Source: Prescottella agglutinans (GTDB lineage Bacteria > Actinomycetota > Actinomycetes > Mycobacteriales > Mycobacteriaceae). Taken from it: 64,000 nucleotides of DNA. Positions 35,841-45,513 of the stretch are shown piece by piece (the first letter of the stretch is position 1; every line of letters starts with the position of its first letter). The notes beneath the pieces were generated by a model. It was not told the DNA's origin and did not search any database. It was given only the letters and a program-made list of their open reading frames with translations. Location of the stretch: assembly GCF_004011865.1 (NCBI RefSeq), contig NZ_RKLP01000002.1, positions 310,001 through 374,000 of the forward strand, given 5' to 3'. A program made the position numbers and the translations under genes.

Positions 35841-37523
35841 TTGACCAGCGCCCCCGACTCGGCCGAACTCACCACCGCCGAGAAGGCGCCGATCGCCGGT
35901 TCCGCACCGAAGTCCCTCGCGGCCGAGGCCGCGCGACGTCGCACGTTCGCGGTCATCTCCCACCCCGACGCCGGTAAGTCGACGCTGACCGAGGCGCTCG
36001 CGCTGCACGCGAAGGTGATCTCGGAGGCCGGTGCCGTGCACGGCAAGGCCGGACGCAAGTCGACGGTGTCCGACTGGATGGAGATGGAGAAGGCCCGCGG
36101 CATCTCGGTCTCGTCGACGGCGCTGCAGTTCAACTACCACGCCGAGGAGACCCCGGACGACCAGATCAACGTCGTCAATCTGGTCGACACTCCCGGCCAC
36201 TCCGACTTCTCGGAGGACACCTACCGTGTGCTCACCGCCGTCGATGCCGCGGTGATGCTCATCGACGCCGCGAAGGGCCTCGAGCCGCAGACCCTCAAGC
36301 TGTTCCAGGTGTGCCGCCACCGCGGCATCCCGGTCATCACCGTGATCAACAAGTGGGACCGCCCGGGCCGCACCCCGCTGGAACTGCTCGACGAGATCGA
36401 CGAACGGATCGGCCTCACCCCCACGCCGCTGTACTGGCCGGTCGGGATCGCCGGCGACTTCCGTGGTCTGCTCCGCCGGGGCGAGGACGGTGTCGCGCAG
36501 GAATACATCCGCTTCACCCGTACCGCGGGCGGCGCCAAGATCGCCCCCGAGGAGGTCATGGATGCCGACGCCGCCGCGGCCCGCGAGGGCGACGAGTGGG
36601 TGACCGCGGCCGAGGAGAGCGAACTGCTCTCGGCGAGCGGCCAGGACCACGACCAGGAGCTGTTCCTGGCCGGTCAGACCTCGCCGGTGATCTTCGCGTC
36701 CGCGATGCTCAACTTCGGCGTCCGGCAGATCCTCGACACCCTCATCGCGCTGGCCCCCGCGCCCGGCGCCCGCAAGGACGTCGCCGACGGCGCCCGCGAG
36801 GTGACCGACCCGTTCAGCGCGGTCGTGTTCAAGGTGCAGGCCGGCATGGACGCCGCCCACCGGGACCGTCTGGCGTTCATGCGTGTCGTCTCTGGCGTGT
36901 TCGAACGCGGCATGGTCGTCACGCACGCCCAGACCGGCAAGCCGTTCGCGACCAAGTACGCGTTGACGGTGTTCGGCCGCGACCGCAACACGGTCGAGAA
37001 CGCGTATCCGGGCGACATCGTCGGTCTGGTCAACGCCAACGCACTCGCCCCCGGCCACACGCTGTTCAGCGACAAGAAGGTGGAGTTCCCGCCGATCCCG
37101 TCGTTCGCCCCCGAGCACTTCTCGGTGCTGCGCGCCGAGAGCGCCAGCAAGTACAAGCAGTTCCGCCGCGCGGTCGACCAGCTCGAGTCCGAGGGCGTCG
37201 TGCAGATCCTGCGCAACGACATCCGCGGCGACGCCTCCCCCGTGATGGCCGCCGTCGGCCCCATGCAGTTCGAGGTGGTCGCGGCCCGCATGAAGGCCGA
37301 GTTCAACGTCGAGGCCCGGATGGAGCCGCTCGGCTACGCCCTCGCCCGGCGCACCGACGCCGAGTCGGCGGTCGAGCTGGGCCGCCAGCGCGGCGTCGAG
37401 GTGTTCACCCGCACCGACGGCGTGCTGCTGGCACTGTTCAGCGACAAGTGGCGGCTCCAGTACATCCAGAAGGAGATGCCGGAGCTCACGCTCGAGGCGC
37501 TTGTCGCCGCGGGCGATCAGTGA
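35841..37523 (+). CDS. prfC: Peptide chain release factor 3 (RF3)
   Basis: RF3 is a translational GTPase that removes RF1/RF2 after termination. The 560-residue protein has FAVISHPDAGKSTLTEALAL (G1), the switch I region RKSTVSDWMEMEKARGISV, DTPGHSDFSEDTYR (G3), TVINKWDRPGR (G4), then domain II (VFKVQAGMDAAHRDRLAFMRVVSG) and the C-terminal domain with AVGPMQFEVVAARMKAEF. The start is TTG at 35841 with GAGAGG upstream. An N-terminal Ala/Glu-rich stretch of about 30 residues precedes the G domain. The stop overlaps the pnuC GTG. Confidence 0.96.
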   Translation: MTSAPDSAELTTAEKAPIAGSAPKSLAAEAARRRTFAVISHPDAGKSTLTEALALHAKVISEAGAVHGKAGRKSTVSDWMEMEKARGISVSSTALQFNYHAEETPDDQINVVNLVDTPGHSDFSEDTYRVLTAVDAAVMLIDAAKGLEPQTLKLFQVCRHRGIPVITVINKWDRPGRTPLELLDEIDERIGLTPTPLYWPVGIAGDFRGLLRRGEDGVAQEYIRFTRTAGGAKIAPEEVMDADAAAAREGDEWVTAAEESELLSASGQDHDQELFLAGQTSPVIFASAMLNFGVRQILDTLIALAPAPGARKDVADGAREVTDPFSAVVFKVQAGMDAAHRDRLAFMRVVSGVFERGMVVTHAQTGKPFATKYALTVFGRDRNTVENAYPGDIVGLVNANALAPGHTLFSDKKVEFPPIPSFAPEHFSVLRAESASKYKQFRRAVDQLESEGVVQILRNDIRGDASPVMAAVGPMQFEVVAARMKAEFNVEARMEPLGYALARRTDAESAVELGRQRGVEVFTRTDGVLLALFSDKWRLQYIQKEMPELTLEALVAAGDQ

Positions 37524-38188
37524 GCCTGCTGCAGACACTGTTCGACGCCGAACTGCACATCGGCGGCGCCACGATCCTGTGGCGCGAGATCATCGGCAAC
37601 GCGTTCGGCATCGCGTCCGCGATCGGCGGGATGAAGCGGGTCGTGTGGGCGTGGCCGGTGGGGATCATCGGCAACGCCCTGCTGTTCACGGTGTTCATGG
37701 GTGCGCTGTTCCACACCCCGCAGGACCTCAACCTGTACGGCCAGGCCGGGCGACAACTGCTCTTCATCACGGTGAGCGTGTACGGCTGGACGCGTTGGCT
37801 GCAGTCGCGGAACGACTCCGGCAAGGCCGTGCTCCCGCACTGGGCGTCCACCCGCGCGCGGGTGGGCATGATCGCGACGATGGCGCTCGGCACCGTCGTG
37901 TTCGCGAAGGTCTTCGAGGCGCTCGGGTCGTGGGGCCCGTGGCCCGACGCCTGGATCTTCACCGGGTCGATCCTCGCCACCTACGGCATGGCCCGCGGCT
38001 GGACCGAGTTCTGGTTGATCTGGATCGGCGTCGACGCCGTCGGGGTGCCGCTGCTGTTCAGCGGCGGCTACTACCCGTCGGCGCTGCTGTACCTGGTGTA
38101 TGCGGCCTTCGTGTTGTGGGGCTTCGCGGTGTGGTTGCGGATCCAGCGCCGGTCCGCGGCGCAGATGGACGTCACCGCGTCGGAATGA
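37520..38188 (+). CDS. pnuC: Nicotinamide riboside/mononucleotide transporter PnuC
   Basis: This 222-residue polytopic membrane protein of the PnuC family takes up nicotinamide riboside for NAD synthesis by facilitated diffusion. Features include an N-terminal region REIIGNAFGIASAIGGMKRVVWAWPVGIIGNALLF, several hydrophobic helices, FITVSVYGWTRWL with the substrate-site tryptophans, and EFWLIWIGVDAVGVPLLF near the C-terminus. The GTG at 37520 overlaps the prfC TGA, so the two genes are likely coupled, although functionally unrelated. Confidence 0.92.
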   Translation: MSLLQTLFDAELHIGGATILWREIIGNAFGIASAIGGMKRVVWAWPVGIIGNALLFTVFMGALFHTPQDLNLYGQAGRQLLFITVSVYGWTRWLQSRNDSGKAVLPHWASTRARVGMIATMALGTVVFAKVFEALGSWGPWPDAWIFTGSILATYGMARGWTEFWLIWIGVDAVGVPLLFSGGYYPSALLYLVYAAFVLWGFAVWLRIQRRSAAQMDVTASE

Positions 38189-38216
38189 TCCACCGACCTG
38201 TCCTGTTTGACCCGGT

Positions 38217-39089
38217 ATGGCAGAGGTCACAGCACAGGATTCGGTAGCAACTCCGACGTTCGGCAGGTTCGGTGTGTGGCGGGCGGCGTACGTCACGACA
38301 CCGAAGATGGTCGCCGAGATCGAACGACTCGGCTACGGCGCCATCTGGGCCGGCGGCTCCCCGCCCGCCGATCTGCAGGTGATCGAGGACCTGATCGCCG
38401 GCACCGAGAAGATCACCGTGGCGACCGGGATCGTCAACATCTTCTCCGCGCCGGCCGACGAGATCGCGAAGTCGTACCAGCGCATCGAGTCCCGCCACCC
38501 GGGGCGCTTCGTCCTCGGCATCGGCGTCGGACACCCCGAGGTGGCCGGTATGGGCGCCGACAAGCCGTACGACGCGCTCGTCCGCTACCTCGACGTCCTC
38601 GACGACGCCGGCGTCCCGAAGGAGCGGCGGGTACTGGCCGCGCTCGGCCCCAAGGTCCTGCGGCTGGCGGCGGACCGATCCGCCGGCGCGCACCCCTATC
38701 TGACGCCGCCCGAGCACACCCGGCAGGCGCGGGAGATCCTCGGCCCCGACGCGCTGCTCGCGCCGGAACAGAAGGTGGTCCTGTCCACCGACTCCGACGC
38801 CGCCCGCGCGATCGGCCGCGAGGCCGTCGAGAACCCGTACCTGCACCTGCGGAACTACCGCCGCAACCTCGAACGCCTCGGTTTCCGGACCGCGGAACTC
38901 GACAACGGCGGCAGCGACCGCGTCATCGACGCGCTCGTCGCGCACGGCGACGCGACCACCGTCGCGGCCCGCCTCACCGCGCACCTCGACGTGGGCGCCG
39001 ACCACGTCGCGATCCAGGTGCTGCCGATGGCGGGCGAGCCGCTCCCGGCGCTGCGGGAACTCGCGGCGCAGCTCGGCGTCGGCGGCTAG
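38217..39089 (+). CDS. LLM-class F420-dependent oxidoreductase
   Basis: This 290-residue TIM-barrel protein of the luciferase-like monooxygenase superfamily belongs to the F420-dependent actinobacterial branch (TIGR03620-type). Visible features are FGRFGVWRAAYVTTPKMVAEIERLGYGAIWAGGSP, KITVATGIVNIFSAPADEIAKSYQRIESRHPGRFVLGIGVGHPEV and a C-terminal GADHVAIQVLPM. The substrate is not known. It is 28 bases after pnuC and is followed by a hairpin. Confidence 0.88.
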   Translation: MAEVTAQDSVATPTFGRFGVWRAAYVTTPKMVAEIERLGYGAIWAGGSPPADLQVIEDLIAGTEKITVATGIVNIFSAPADEIAKSYQRIESRHPGRFVLGIGVGHPEVAGMGADKPYDALVRYLDVLDDAGVPKERRVLAALGPKVLRLAADRSAGAHPYLTPPEHTRQAREILGPDALLAPEQKVVLSTDSDAARAIGREAVENPYLHLRNYRRNLERLGFRTAELDNGGSDRVIDALVAHGDATTVAARLTAHLDVGADHVAIQVLPMAGEPLPALRELAAQLGVGG

Positions 39090-39102
39090 ACCGCGGCCGC
39101 CT

Positions 39103-39129
39103 CGCCCGAGGGGATCTGCTCCTCGGGCG
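39103..39129 (+). terminator. Terminator hairpin after the LLM gene
   Basis: CGCCCGAGG and CCTCGGGCG form a perfect 9-bp stem with a 9-base loop, 13 bases after the stop codon. Confidence 0.65.
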
Positions 39130-39182
39130 GATATGCGCGTTTCGGCACTCAAACTGGACGCTTGGTTTACAGTCTCGGACCG

Positions 39183-39194
39183 TAGGTGAACCTA
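39183..39194 (+). promoter_or_regulatory. TAGGT-GA-ACCTA palindrome before the phospholipase gene
   Basis: TAGGT and ACCTA are exact inverted arms 2 bases apart, 22 bases before the GTG at 39217. Extended to 19 bases (39182-39200) the site matches the IdeR/DtxR iron-box consensus at 12 of 19 positions by my count. It is a candidate operator for the phospholipase-endoglycoceramidase pair; the regulator is not shown. Confidence 0.45.
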
Positions 39195-39216
39195 ACTTCT
39201 TCCCAGTGGAGCCGAC

Positions 39217-41382
39217 GTGACCCGAAACGCACTCTCCCGGCGAAGGTTTCTCGCCGCCGGCGCCGGCGCGGCCGCGGCGGTGGCAGCGTCCTCGCTGCTG
39301 CCGCCCTCGCTGCAGCGAGCCCTGGCGACACCCGTCCAGTCGGGCGGGCTCGAGTCGATCGAACACGTGGTCCTCCTGATGCAGGAGAACCGCTCGTTCG
39401 ATCACTACTACGGGACGTTGCGCGGGGTGCGCGGGTTCGGCGACCCCAACGCGCTGCGCCTGCGGGGCGGCGGCGGCGTCTTCGAACAGCCGGGGTCGAA
39501 CGGTCCCGTCCTGCCGTTCCCGATCCGGGACTCCGCCGCGGCGCAGCGCATGGACGCCCAGAACGTGGGCGGACTCGACCACAGCTGGGAGGGCGGCCAC
39601 CAGGCGCTCGCGGACGGCTGGCACGACGGCTGGATCGCGGCCAAGACCGCCACCACGATGGCGTACTACGACCGCCAGGACATCCCGTTCCACTACGAAC
39701 TCGCCGACGCGTTCACCGTCTGCGACGCGTACCACTGCTCGGTGCCGACATCGACCAGCCCCAATCGGAACTACTGGGTGTCCGGGTACACCGGCTTCGA
39801 ACCCGCCGGGCCGAGCCCGACGGCATCCCTGGGGTCGTCGTCGGATCCGGCGGGGCCGGACGGGCGGGCCGTCACCAACGCCGCCTACGACCCCTGGCAC
39901 GCCGGCTACGGGTGGGCCACCGTTCCCGAGCGCCTGCAGGCCGCCGGTGTCACCTGGAAGACCTACCAGGAGTGGGACAACTTCGGCGACAACAACCTCG
40001 AGTACTTCACGACGTTCAAGAAGGTGGCGGCGGCCCTGCTCGGCCAGCCGAGCCTGCTGCCCTACGAACTGCAGACCCTCGCCGGCTTCTACCTGGCGCT
40101 ACCGTCGTTGCCCGGGCCGGTCCAGGACGCGGCGGTCCAAGCCCTCGCGGTCGCCGCCGACCGCCTCGCCCCCGCCGATCGCGAACTGTACGACCGCGCG
40201 CTGTACCGGTCCCGTCCGGGGACCCTGGCCGCCGAGTTCCGGCGTGACGTCGAGTCCGGCACACTGCCGCAGGTCAGCTATCTGGTTCCGTCGGAGGCCG
40301 ATTCGGAGCATCCGTCCGGGTCGTCGCCGGCCGCGAGCGCCACACTGCTGTACCAGGTGCTCGACGCCGTCGCCTCCGACCCGGCGCTGTGGGCGAAGAC
40401 CGCCGTGATCGTCAACTTCGACGAGAACGACGGCTACTACGACCACGTGCCGCCGCCCCGCCCACCACTGTCCGCGACCTCCGAGTGGGTGCGCGACCAA
40501 CCCCTGGGACTCGGCCCCCGGGTGCCGATGACGATCATCTCGCCCTGGACCGTGGGCGGCTTCGTGTGTTCCCAGGTCTTCGACCACACCTCGGTCGCGC
40601 AGTTCCTGGAGAGGCGGTTCGGGATCGCGCAGCCGGAGATCGACCCGTGGCGGCGGACGGTGAGCGGGGACCTGACGTCGGCGTTCGATTTCGGCTCCCC
40701 CCGCAGCCTGCCCGCCGTCACCCGCCCGCAGCCCACTCCCCCGCTCGAACCTCGATGGACGCCGACTCCCCCGGCCGAACAGCGAATTCCCGTGCAGGAG
40801 AGCGGTACCCGGCCCGCACGCGCGCTGCCGTACCAACCGGACGCGCACGCGGCCGTGAACCCCGGCGACCGGTCGCTGACCGTCCGCCTGGTCAACACCG
40901 GCACCGCCTCGGCCCATCTGGCCCTCTATCCGTACGCGGGCGAGTTCGACGTGCCGCGCCACTACGACGTCTCGGGCGAGGCAACCGACACCCTCGCCCT
41001 ACCCGGCGGCCCTCGGTACGACCTGACGCTGCTGGGCCCGAACGGTTTCCGGCGAGAGTTCACCGGATCGACCGACGGCGCGGCGGCCGCGCTCGAGGTG
41101 TCCACGTCGGTGGACGCGTCGACGCGAACACTCGACCTGGTCGCGGCGAACCGCGGACCGCACGAGTTGACGGTGGTGGTCGGTGGCGACCGCCGTCGAC
41201 TCGCGCCCGGGGGCCGGGCGACGTGGACCGTGCCGTCGGAGGACGGCTGGTACGAGTCCGTCGTGACCGTCGACGAGGACGCCACCTTCCGACGCCGACT
41301 CGTCGGGCACGTCGAGAACGGCCGCGACAGCATCAGCCAACCACTGCACTCCGGCCTCGACACGATCGACGCCCAACCCTGA
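39217..41382 (+). CDS. plc: Phosphocholine-specific phospholipase C, Tat-exported
   Basis: This 721-residue secreted enzyme of the bacterial phospholipase C/acid phosphatase family cleaves the headgroup from phosphatidylcholine or sphingomyelin. The Tat signal LSRRRFLAAGAGAAAAVAAS is at residues 6-25. The alkaline-phosphatase-like domain opens with IEHVVLLMQENRSFDHYYGTLRGVRGF (about residues 48-74), followed by DHSWEGGHQALADG, SVPTSTSPNRNYWVSGYTG and VIVNFDENDGYYDHVPPP, all containing expected metal or catalytic residues. Two C-terminal DUF756-type domains follow after about residue 520. The start is GTG at 39217. A signal-bearing endoglycoceramidase gene follows 29 bases later. Confidence 0.93.
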   Translation: MTRNALSRRRFLAAGAGAAAAVAASSLLPPSLQRALATPVQSGGLESIEHVVLLMQENRSFDHYYGTLRGVRGFGDPNALRLRGGGGVFEQPGSNGPVLPFPIRDSAAAQRMDAQNVGGLDHSWEGGHQALADGWHDGWIAAKTATTMAYYDRQDIPFHYELADAFTVCDAYHCSVPTSTSPNRNYWVSGYTGFEPAGPSPTASLGSSSDPAGPDGRAVTNAAYDPWHAGYGWATVPERLQAAGVTWKTYQEWDNFGDNNLEYFTTFKKVAAALLGQPSLLPYELQTLAGFYLALPSLPGPVQDAAVQALAVAADRLAPADRELYDRALYRSRPGTLAAEFRRDVESGTLPQVSYLVPSEADSEHPSGSSPAASATLLYQVLDAVASDPALWAKTAVIVNFDENDGYYDHVPPPRPPLSATSEWVRDQPLGLGPRVPMTIISPWTVGGFVCSQVFDHTSVAQFLERRFGIAQPEIDPWRRTVSGDLTSAFDFGSPRSLPAVTRPQPTPPLEPRWTPTPPAEQRIPVQESGTRPARALPYQPDAHAAVNPGDRSLTVRLVNTGTASAHLALYPYAGEFDVPRHYDVSGEATDTLALPGGPRYDLTLLGPNGFRREFTGSTDGAAAALEVSTSVDASTRTLDLVAANRGPHELTVVVGGDRRRLAPGGRATWTVPSEDGWYESVVTVDEDATFRRRLVGHVENGRDSISQPLHSGLDTIDAQP

Positions 41383-41411
41383 CCAGAGCAACCATCCGTT
41401 AGGAGAAGCCT

Positions 41412-42887
41412 TTGCGGCGCATCCGATTCACATCCCTGATCGTGGCAGGCTCGTTGGTCATCGGTGGCGGTGTGGCCGCCGCGCAGAGCAGCCTGCCCGA
41501 ACCGGGTACCGGCAGCAGCGGGAGCACCGCCGCGGATCCGTCGTACCTGACGGACACGGCCGGCAGGTCGCTGATCCTGCGGGGGTTCAACACCGCGTCG
41601 AGCGCAAAGAGCGCGGTGGACGGCATGCCGCTGTTCACCGAGTCCGACCTCGAGCGCGAACACGCCGACATGGGAACGAACTTCGTGCGCTTCCTCATCT
41701 CGTGGCGGTCGGTGGAACCCGCGCCGGGACAGTACGACCCGGCGTATCTGGACCGTGTCGAGGAACGCGTCGGCTGGTACGCCGAGCGCGGCTACAAGGT
41801 CATGCTCGACATGCACCAGGACGTGTACTCCGGGGCGGCCCTCCCCGGCGGTGGCGCCGGAAACGGCGCCGGCCCGATCGGCAACGGCGCACCGGCATGG
41901 GCCACCTACACCGACGGACTTCCGGTCGAGCCGCAGGACAGGTGGGAGCTGTACTACCTCCAGCCCGGCGTCATGCGGGCGTTCGACAACTTCTGGAACA
42001 CCACCGGCACGCACCCCGAGCTCACCGAGCACTACGCGAACGCCTGGCGGGCGGTCGCCGAGCGATTCGCCGACAACGACGCCGTCGTGGCGTACGACCT
42101 GATGAACGAGCCGTGGGGAGGCTCACTGCAGGGCCCCGCCTTCGAGGGCGGCCCGCTCACCGCGTTGTATCAACGGACCACCGACGCCATTCGCCAGGTG
42201 GACCAGGACAGCTGGGTGTGCGTGGCGCCGCAGGCGATCGGGGTCAACCAGGGCGTCCCCAGCGGGCTCGCCAGGATCACCGATCCGCGGCCGGGCGACC
42301 AGCGCATCGCCTACTGCCCGCATCTCTACCCCCTTCCTCTCGACATCGGTGGGGGCTACGAGGGTGCGGCACGCGCGCTCACCGACGCGACCATCGACGC
42401 CTGGCGCGCCGACGTCTCCCGCGTCGCCGGCAGCGTGCTCGGCGGGGCTCCGGTCATCCTCGGCGAGTTCGGGATGGACACCACGCTGCCCGGCGCCCGG
42501 GACTACTTCGATCGGGTCTACGCGACCGCGCGCGAGATCGGGGCCGGGGTCTCCTACTGGTCCAGCGACCCGGGACCGTGGGGCCCGTACCTGCCGGACG
42601 GAACGCGGACACTTCTCGTCGACACCGTGAACAAGCCTTATCCCCGCGCGGTGGCCGGCACGCCCCTCGACTGGTCGTCGACCGTGGACCGTCTGCAGGT
42701 GACGTTCAGCCCCTCCCCGCTGGTCACGGCACCCACCGAGATCTACCTCCCGGAGAGTGGATTCCCGGGCGACGTGGACGTGGAGGGTGCGGACGTCGTG
42801 CACTGGGATCGTCAGAGCCGACTGCTCACCGTTCGGACCGCGACCGACGCAGCCACCGTCACCGTCACCGTCACACCGGCGTCCTGA
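41412..42887 (+). CDS. Endoglycoceramidase, GH5 (EGCase-type)
   Basis: This 491-residue secreted glycoside hydrolase family 5 enzyme is predicted to cut the bond between the oligosaccharide and ceramide of glycosphingolipids. It has a signal peptide (SLIVAGSLVIGGGVAAAQ, cleaved near residue 25), a TIM barrel (ILRGFNTASSAKS, YKVMLDMHQDVYSG, VVAYDLMNEPWGG, LGEFGMD) and a C-terminal beta-sandwich. By my count the acid-base Glu is residue 233 (NEPWG) and the nucleophile is about residue 352 (LGEFG), close to the catalytic pair I recall for Rhodococcus EGCase II. The length also matches. The start is TTG at 41412 with AGGAGAA upstream. Confidence 0.9.
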   Translation: MRRIRFTSLIVAGSLVIGGGVAAAQSSLPEPGTGSSGSTAADPSYLTDTAGRSLILRGFNTASSAKSAVDGMPLFTESDLEREHADMGTNFVRFLISWRSVEPAPGQYDPAYLDRVEERVGWYAERGYKVMLDMHQDVYSGAALPGGGAGNGAGPIGNGAPAWATYTDGLPVEPQDRWELYYLQPGVMRAFDNFWNTTGTHPELTEHYANAWRAVAERFADNDAVVAYDLMNEPWGGSLQGPAFEGGPLTALYQRTTDAIRQVDQDSWVCVAPQAIGVNQGVPSGLARITDPRPGDQRIAYCPHLYPLPLDIGGGYEGAARALTDATIDAWRADVSRVAGSVLGGAPVILGEFGMDTTLPGARDYFDRVYATAREIGAGVSYWSSDPGPWGPYLPDGTRTLLVDTVNKPYPRAVAGTPLDWSSTVDRLQVTFSPSPLVTAPTEIYLPESGFPGDVDVEGADVVHWDRQSRLLTVRTATDAATVTVTVTPAS

Positions 42888-43074
42888 ACGTCGCCACCGG
42901 ACCGGATCGGACGGGTGCGATCAGGCCTGAAAGAGACTGCTCGACAGCGGGATCGACCTGCTCCGGGATTCTCACGAATCCCTAAGACTTCGCCAACGGA
43001 AGTCCAGTCGCGCCCGCATAGCTTCGTCGGTGTCGAGGCCACTCGGGCCCCGACACCGAACGAGGAGCCAGCGC

Positions 43075-43506
43075 ATGAACACGTCCTTCGTCAGCCGCAT
43101 CTCCCGCCGCAAGGTCGCTGCCGCGGCCGTCGGCCTCGCCGCCACCGCCGCGATGGCCGTGCCCGGCGTCGCATGGGCACAGAACGCCATTCCTGGTGGT
43201 GCTCCGGTGGCCGTCGCCACCCCGGCGGCCCAGCTCACGCCGGCGTCCGAGGGCACCGCGGTCGACGCCGACGGCAACAACTGTGCTGTGTCGGTGCAGT
43301 CGCTCACCGCAGAGGAACTGCAGAAGCTGATCGACGACGGCGTCATCTCCACGGATCCGGCGGTGGTGGGCGACGGCAACGTGGCGGTCACGATTTCGAT
43401 CGCCGCCGAGACCACCGAAGCCACTCCCGCCGAAGTTGTCCCCCAGGACCGCGCCGCGGCGGACACGAAGGACGGGGCGGTGACCGTCACATCCACGAAC
43501 TGCTGA
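43075..43506 (+). CDS. Secreted protein of unknown function with Cys pair
   Basis: This 143-residue protein has a basic twin-Arg-like start ([29 protein letters not shown]) and a signal peptide ending near residue 35. The mature part is Ala/Thr/Val-rich, acidic, and has Cys in NNCAVSV and at the very C-terminus (TSTNC), which could pair. The ATG at 43075 has GAGGAG upstream. I recognise no family. The stop is only 7 bases before prrA, so it probably shares a transcript with that sensor system or is its target. Confidence 0.7.
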   Translation: MNTSFVSRISRRKVAAAAVGLAATAAMAVPGVAWAQNAIPGGAPVAVATPAAQLTPASEGTAVDADGNNCAVSVQSLTAEELQKLIDDGVISTDPAVVGDGNVAVTISIAAETTEATPAEVVPQDRAAADTKDGAVTVTSTNC

Positions 43507-43513
43507 CCACTCC

Positions 43514-44230
43514 ATGAACGCGGGCACTATGGATGCAGTGACCGATAGTGCCCGCATCCTGCTCGTCGACGACGACCCCAAGGTCCTGTCCTCCCTCACG
43601 CGGGGGCTCCGCCTGTCCGGTTTCGACATCGAGACCGCCGACGACGGAGCCTCCGCGCTGCGGGCCGTGTCCGCGTCCCGCCCGGACGCGATCGTGCTCG
43701 ACGTGAACATGCCGGTCCTCGACGGGGTGAGCGTGGTGACCGCGCTGCGGGCGATGGGCAACGACGTCCCGATCTGCGTGCTCAGCGCGCGCAGCACGGT
43801 CGGCGACCGGATCGCGGGACTCGAGGCCGGGGCCGACGACTACCTCACCAAGCCGTTCGAACTGGGCGAACTGGTGGCGCGACTGCGGGCGCTGCTGCGC
43901 CGGGCACCCCGCGCCCCCGTCCCCTCCGGCACCGTGACGGTGGGTCCGCTGGAGGTGGACCTGCCCGGCCGCCGCGTGCACATGGGCGGTGAACGCGTCG
44001 ACCTCACCAAACGCGAGTTCGACCTGCTCGAGGTTCTCGCCGAGAATGCCGGCATCGTGCTCAGCCGGGTTCGCCTGCTGGAACTGGTGTGGGGCTACGA
44101 CTTCGACGCCGACACCAACGTCGTCGACGTCTTCGTGACGTACCTGAGGAGAAAGCTGGAGGCCGGAGGAATGCCACGCGTGCTGCACACCGTCCGGGGC
44201 GTCGGCTTCGTTCTGCGGGAACAGCCGTGA
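43514..44230 (+). CDS. prrA: Response regulator PrrA (OmpR/PhoB family)
   Basis: This 238-residue response regulator has a receiver domain ([18 protein letters not shown]; phosphoacceptor Asp in [13 protein letters not shown], about residue 59; [13 protein letters not shown] with the conserved Lys) and a C-terminal winged-helix domain ([48 protein letters not shown]). The segments closely match mycobacterial PrrA as I recall it. The ATG at 43529 or a GTG at 43538 are alternative starts. The stop overlaps prrB. Confidence 0.93.
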   Translation: MNAGTMDAVTDSARILLVDDDPKVLSSLTRGLRLSGFDIETADDGASALRAVSASRPDAIVLDVNMPVLDGVSVVTALRAMGNDVPICVLSARSTVGDRIAGLEAGADDYLTKPFELGELVARLRALLRRAPRAPVPSGTVTVGPLEVDLPGRRVHMGGERVDLTKREFDLLEVLAENAGIVLSRVRLLELVWGYDFDADTNVVDVFVTYLRRKLEAGGMPRVLHTVRGVGFVLREQP

Positions 44231-45513
44231 AGGCGCGCCGACACTCGCTGTCGTTGCGCACCCGCGTCGCTCTGGTGTCCGCGCTGGCCGCCACGATCGT
44301 CATCGGCGCGATCGGTGTGGCCTTCGCCGTGTTCCTACGGGTGAACGGTTCCGAGCAACTCGACCGCACCCTCGATTCGGTGTCACTCAGCGTCGCGGCG
44401 GACACCACCACCGCGTACGAGGATCAGATGAGCGCCCCTGCTGTCGGTCTCGAGCCCTCCGTGACGGCCACCGGAGCGGACCCGGTCCGCACGACCACGA
44501 TCGACGGTGCCGCCGTGCGCGCGAAGGACGTCCCGATCGCCGGGACCGCCGGCCAGGTGATCGCCGTGTCCGTTCCCGAGGACGCGCTCACCCGCGCCAT
44601 CCGGGAGCAGCAGTGGCAGGTCGCCGGCGCCGCCGTCGCCGCGATCGCGGTCGCGGCCGGTCTCGGCTGGCTTCTCGCCGGGCGCGCCGTCCGGCCACTG
44701 CAGCGCCTCGCCGCCGCCACCCACACCGTCGGCGGCGACCTCCCTCCGTCGCTGCCGGACATTCGCGGCGCCCGCGAGGCCGAGGACCTGGCCGACGCGA
44801 TCGGTCACATGCTGGACCGGATCGGTAAGGCCCAGAACCGAACCCAGGAGGCGCTCGGCTCGGCCCGGGACTTCGCGGCCGTCTCGGCGCACGAGTTGCG
44901 CACGCCGCTCACATCCATGCGGACCGATCTCGAGGTGCTGGCCACCATGCCCCTCACCGACGAACAGCGCACCGAGATCCTGAGCGAACTGCGCGCCACC
45001 GAACGTCAGATAGAGGCGACCCTGAGCGACCTGGAGAGCCTCGCGGTGGGCGAACTGTCCGACGTCGCGGATCACGAGGATCTCGACCTGGTGGAGGTCG
45101 CGGACCGGTGCGTGCAGGAATCCACGCGTCGCCTTCCCGACGTGGACGTGGCACTGACCGCACCGCCGACGCTGCCGATGCGCGGGCTGCCGTCGGGCCT
45201 GCGCATGGTTCTCGAGAACGCCGTCGTGAACGCTGCGCGTCACGGTGTGGCCGACCGCGTCCGGATCACCGTCGCCGGGCACGCCGGCGAGGTCACGATC
45301 ACGGTCGACGACAACGGCACCGGCGTTCCGGAACACGAGCGGACGACCGTGTTCGAGCGCTTCGTGCGAGGGGCGTCCGCGCACCCGGACGGTTCCGGGC
45401 TCGGTCTCGCGCTCATCGCGCAGCAGGCGGCTCTGCACGGCGGCACCGCCGAGCTGACCGACAGTCCACTCGGCGGTGCGCGACTACGCCTGAACCTTCC
45501 CGTGACCGCCTGA
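44227..45513 (+). CDS. prrB: Sensor histidine kinase PrrB
   Basis: This 428-residue membrane kinase has two transmembrane segments (about residues 15-37 and 137-156) flanking an extracytoplasmic sensor loop, then HAMP-like sequence ([18 protein letters not shown]), a dimerisation domain with [19 protein letters not shown] (phosphorylated His) and an HATPase domain ([47 protein letters not shown]). The GTG at 44227 overlaps the prrA stop. The last 30 bases overlap the convergent hydrolase gene. Confidence 0.94.
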   Translation: MKARRHSLSLRTRVALVSALAATIVIGAIGVAFAVFLRVNGSEQLDRTLDSVSLSVAADTTTAYEDQMSAPAVGLEPSVTATGADPVRTTTIDGAAVRAKDVPIAGTAGQVIAVSVPEDALTRAIREQQWQVAGAAVAAIAVAAGLGWLLAGRAVRPLQRLAAATHTVGGDLPPSLPDIRGAREAEDLADAIGHMLDRIGKAQNRTQEALGSARDFAAVSAHELRTPLTSMRTDLEVLATMPLTDEQRTEILSELRATERQIEATLSDLESLAVGELSDVADHEDLDLVEVADRCVQESTRRLPDVDVALTAPPTLPMRGLPSGLRMVLENAVVNAARHGVADRVRITVAGHAGEVTITVDDNGTGVPEHERTTVFERFVRGASAHPDGSGLGLALIAQQAALHGGTAELTDSPLGGARLRLNLPVTA

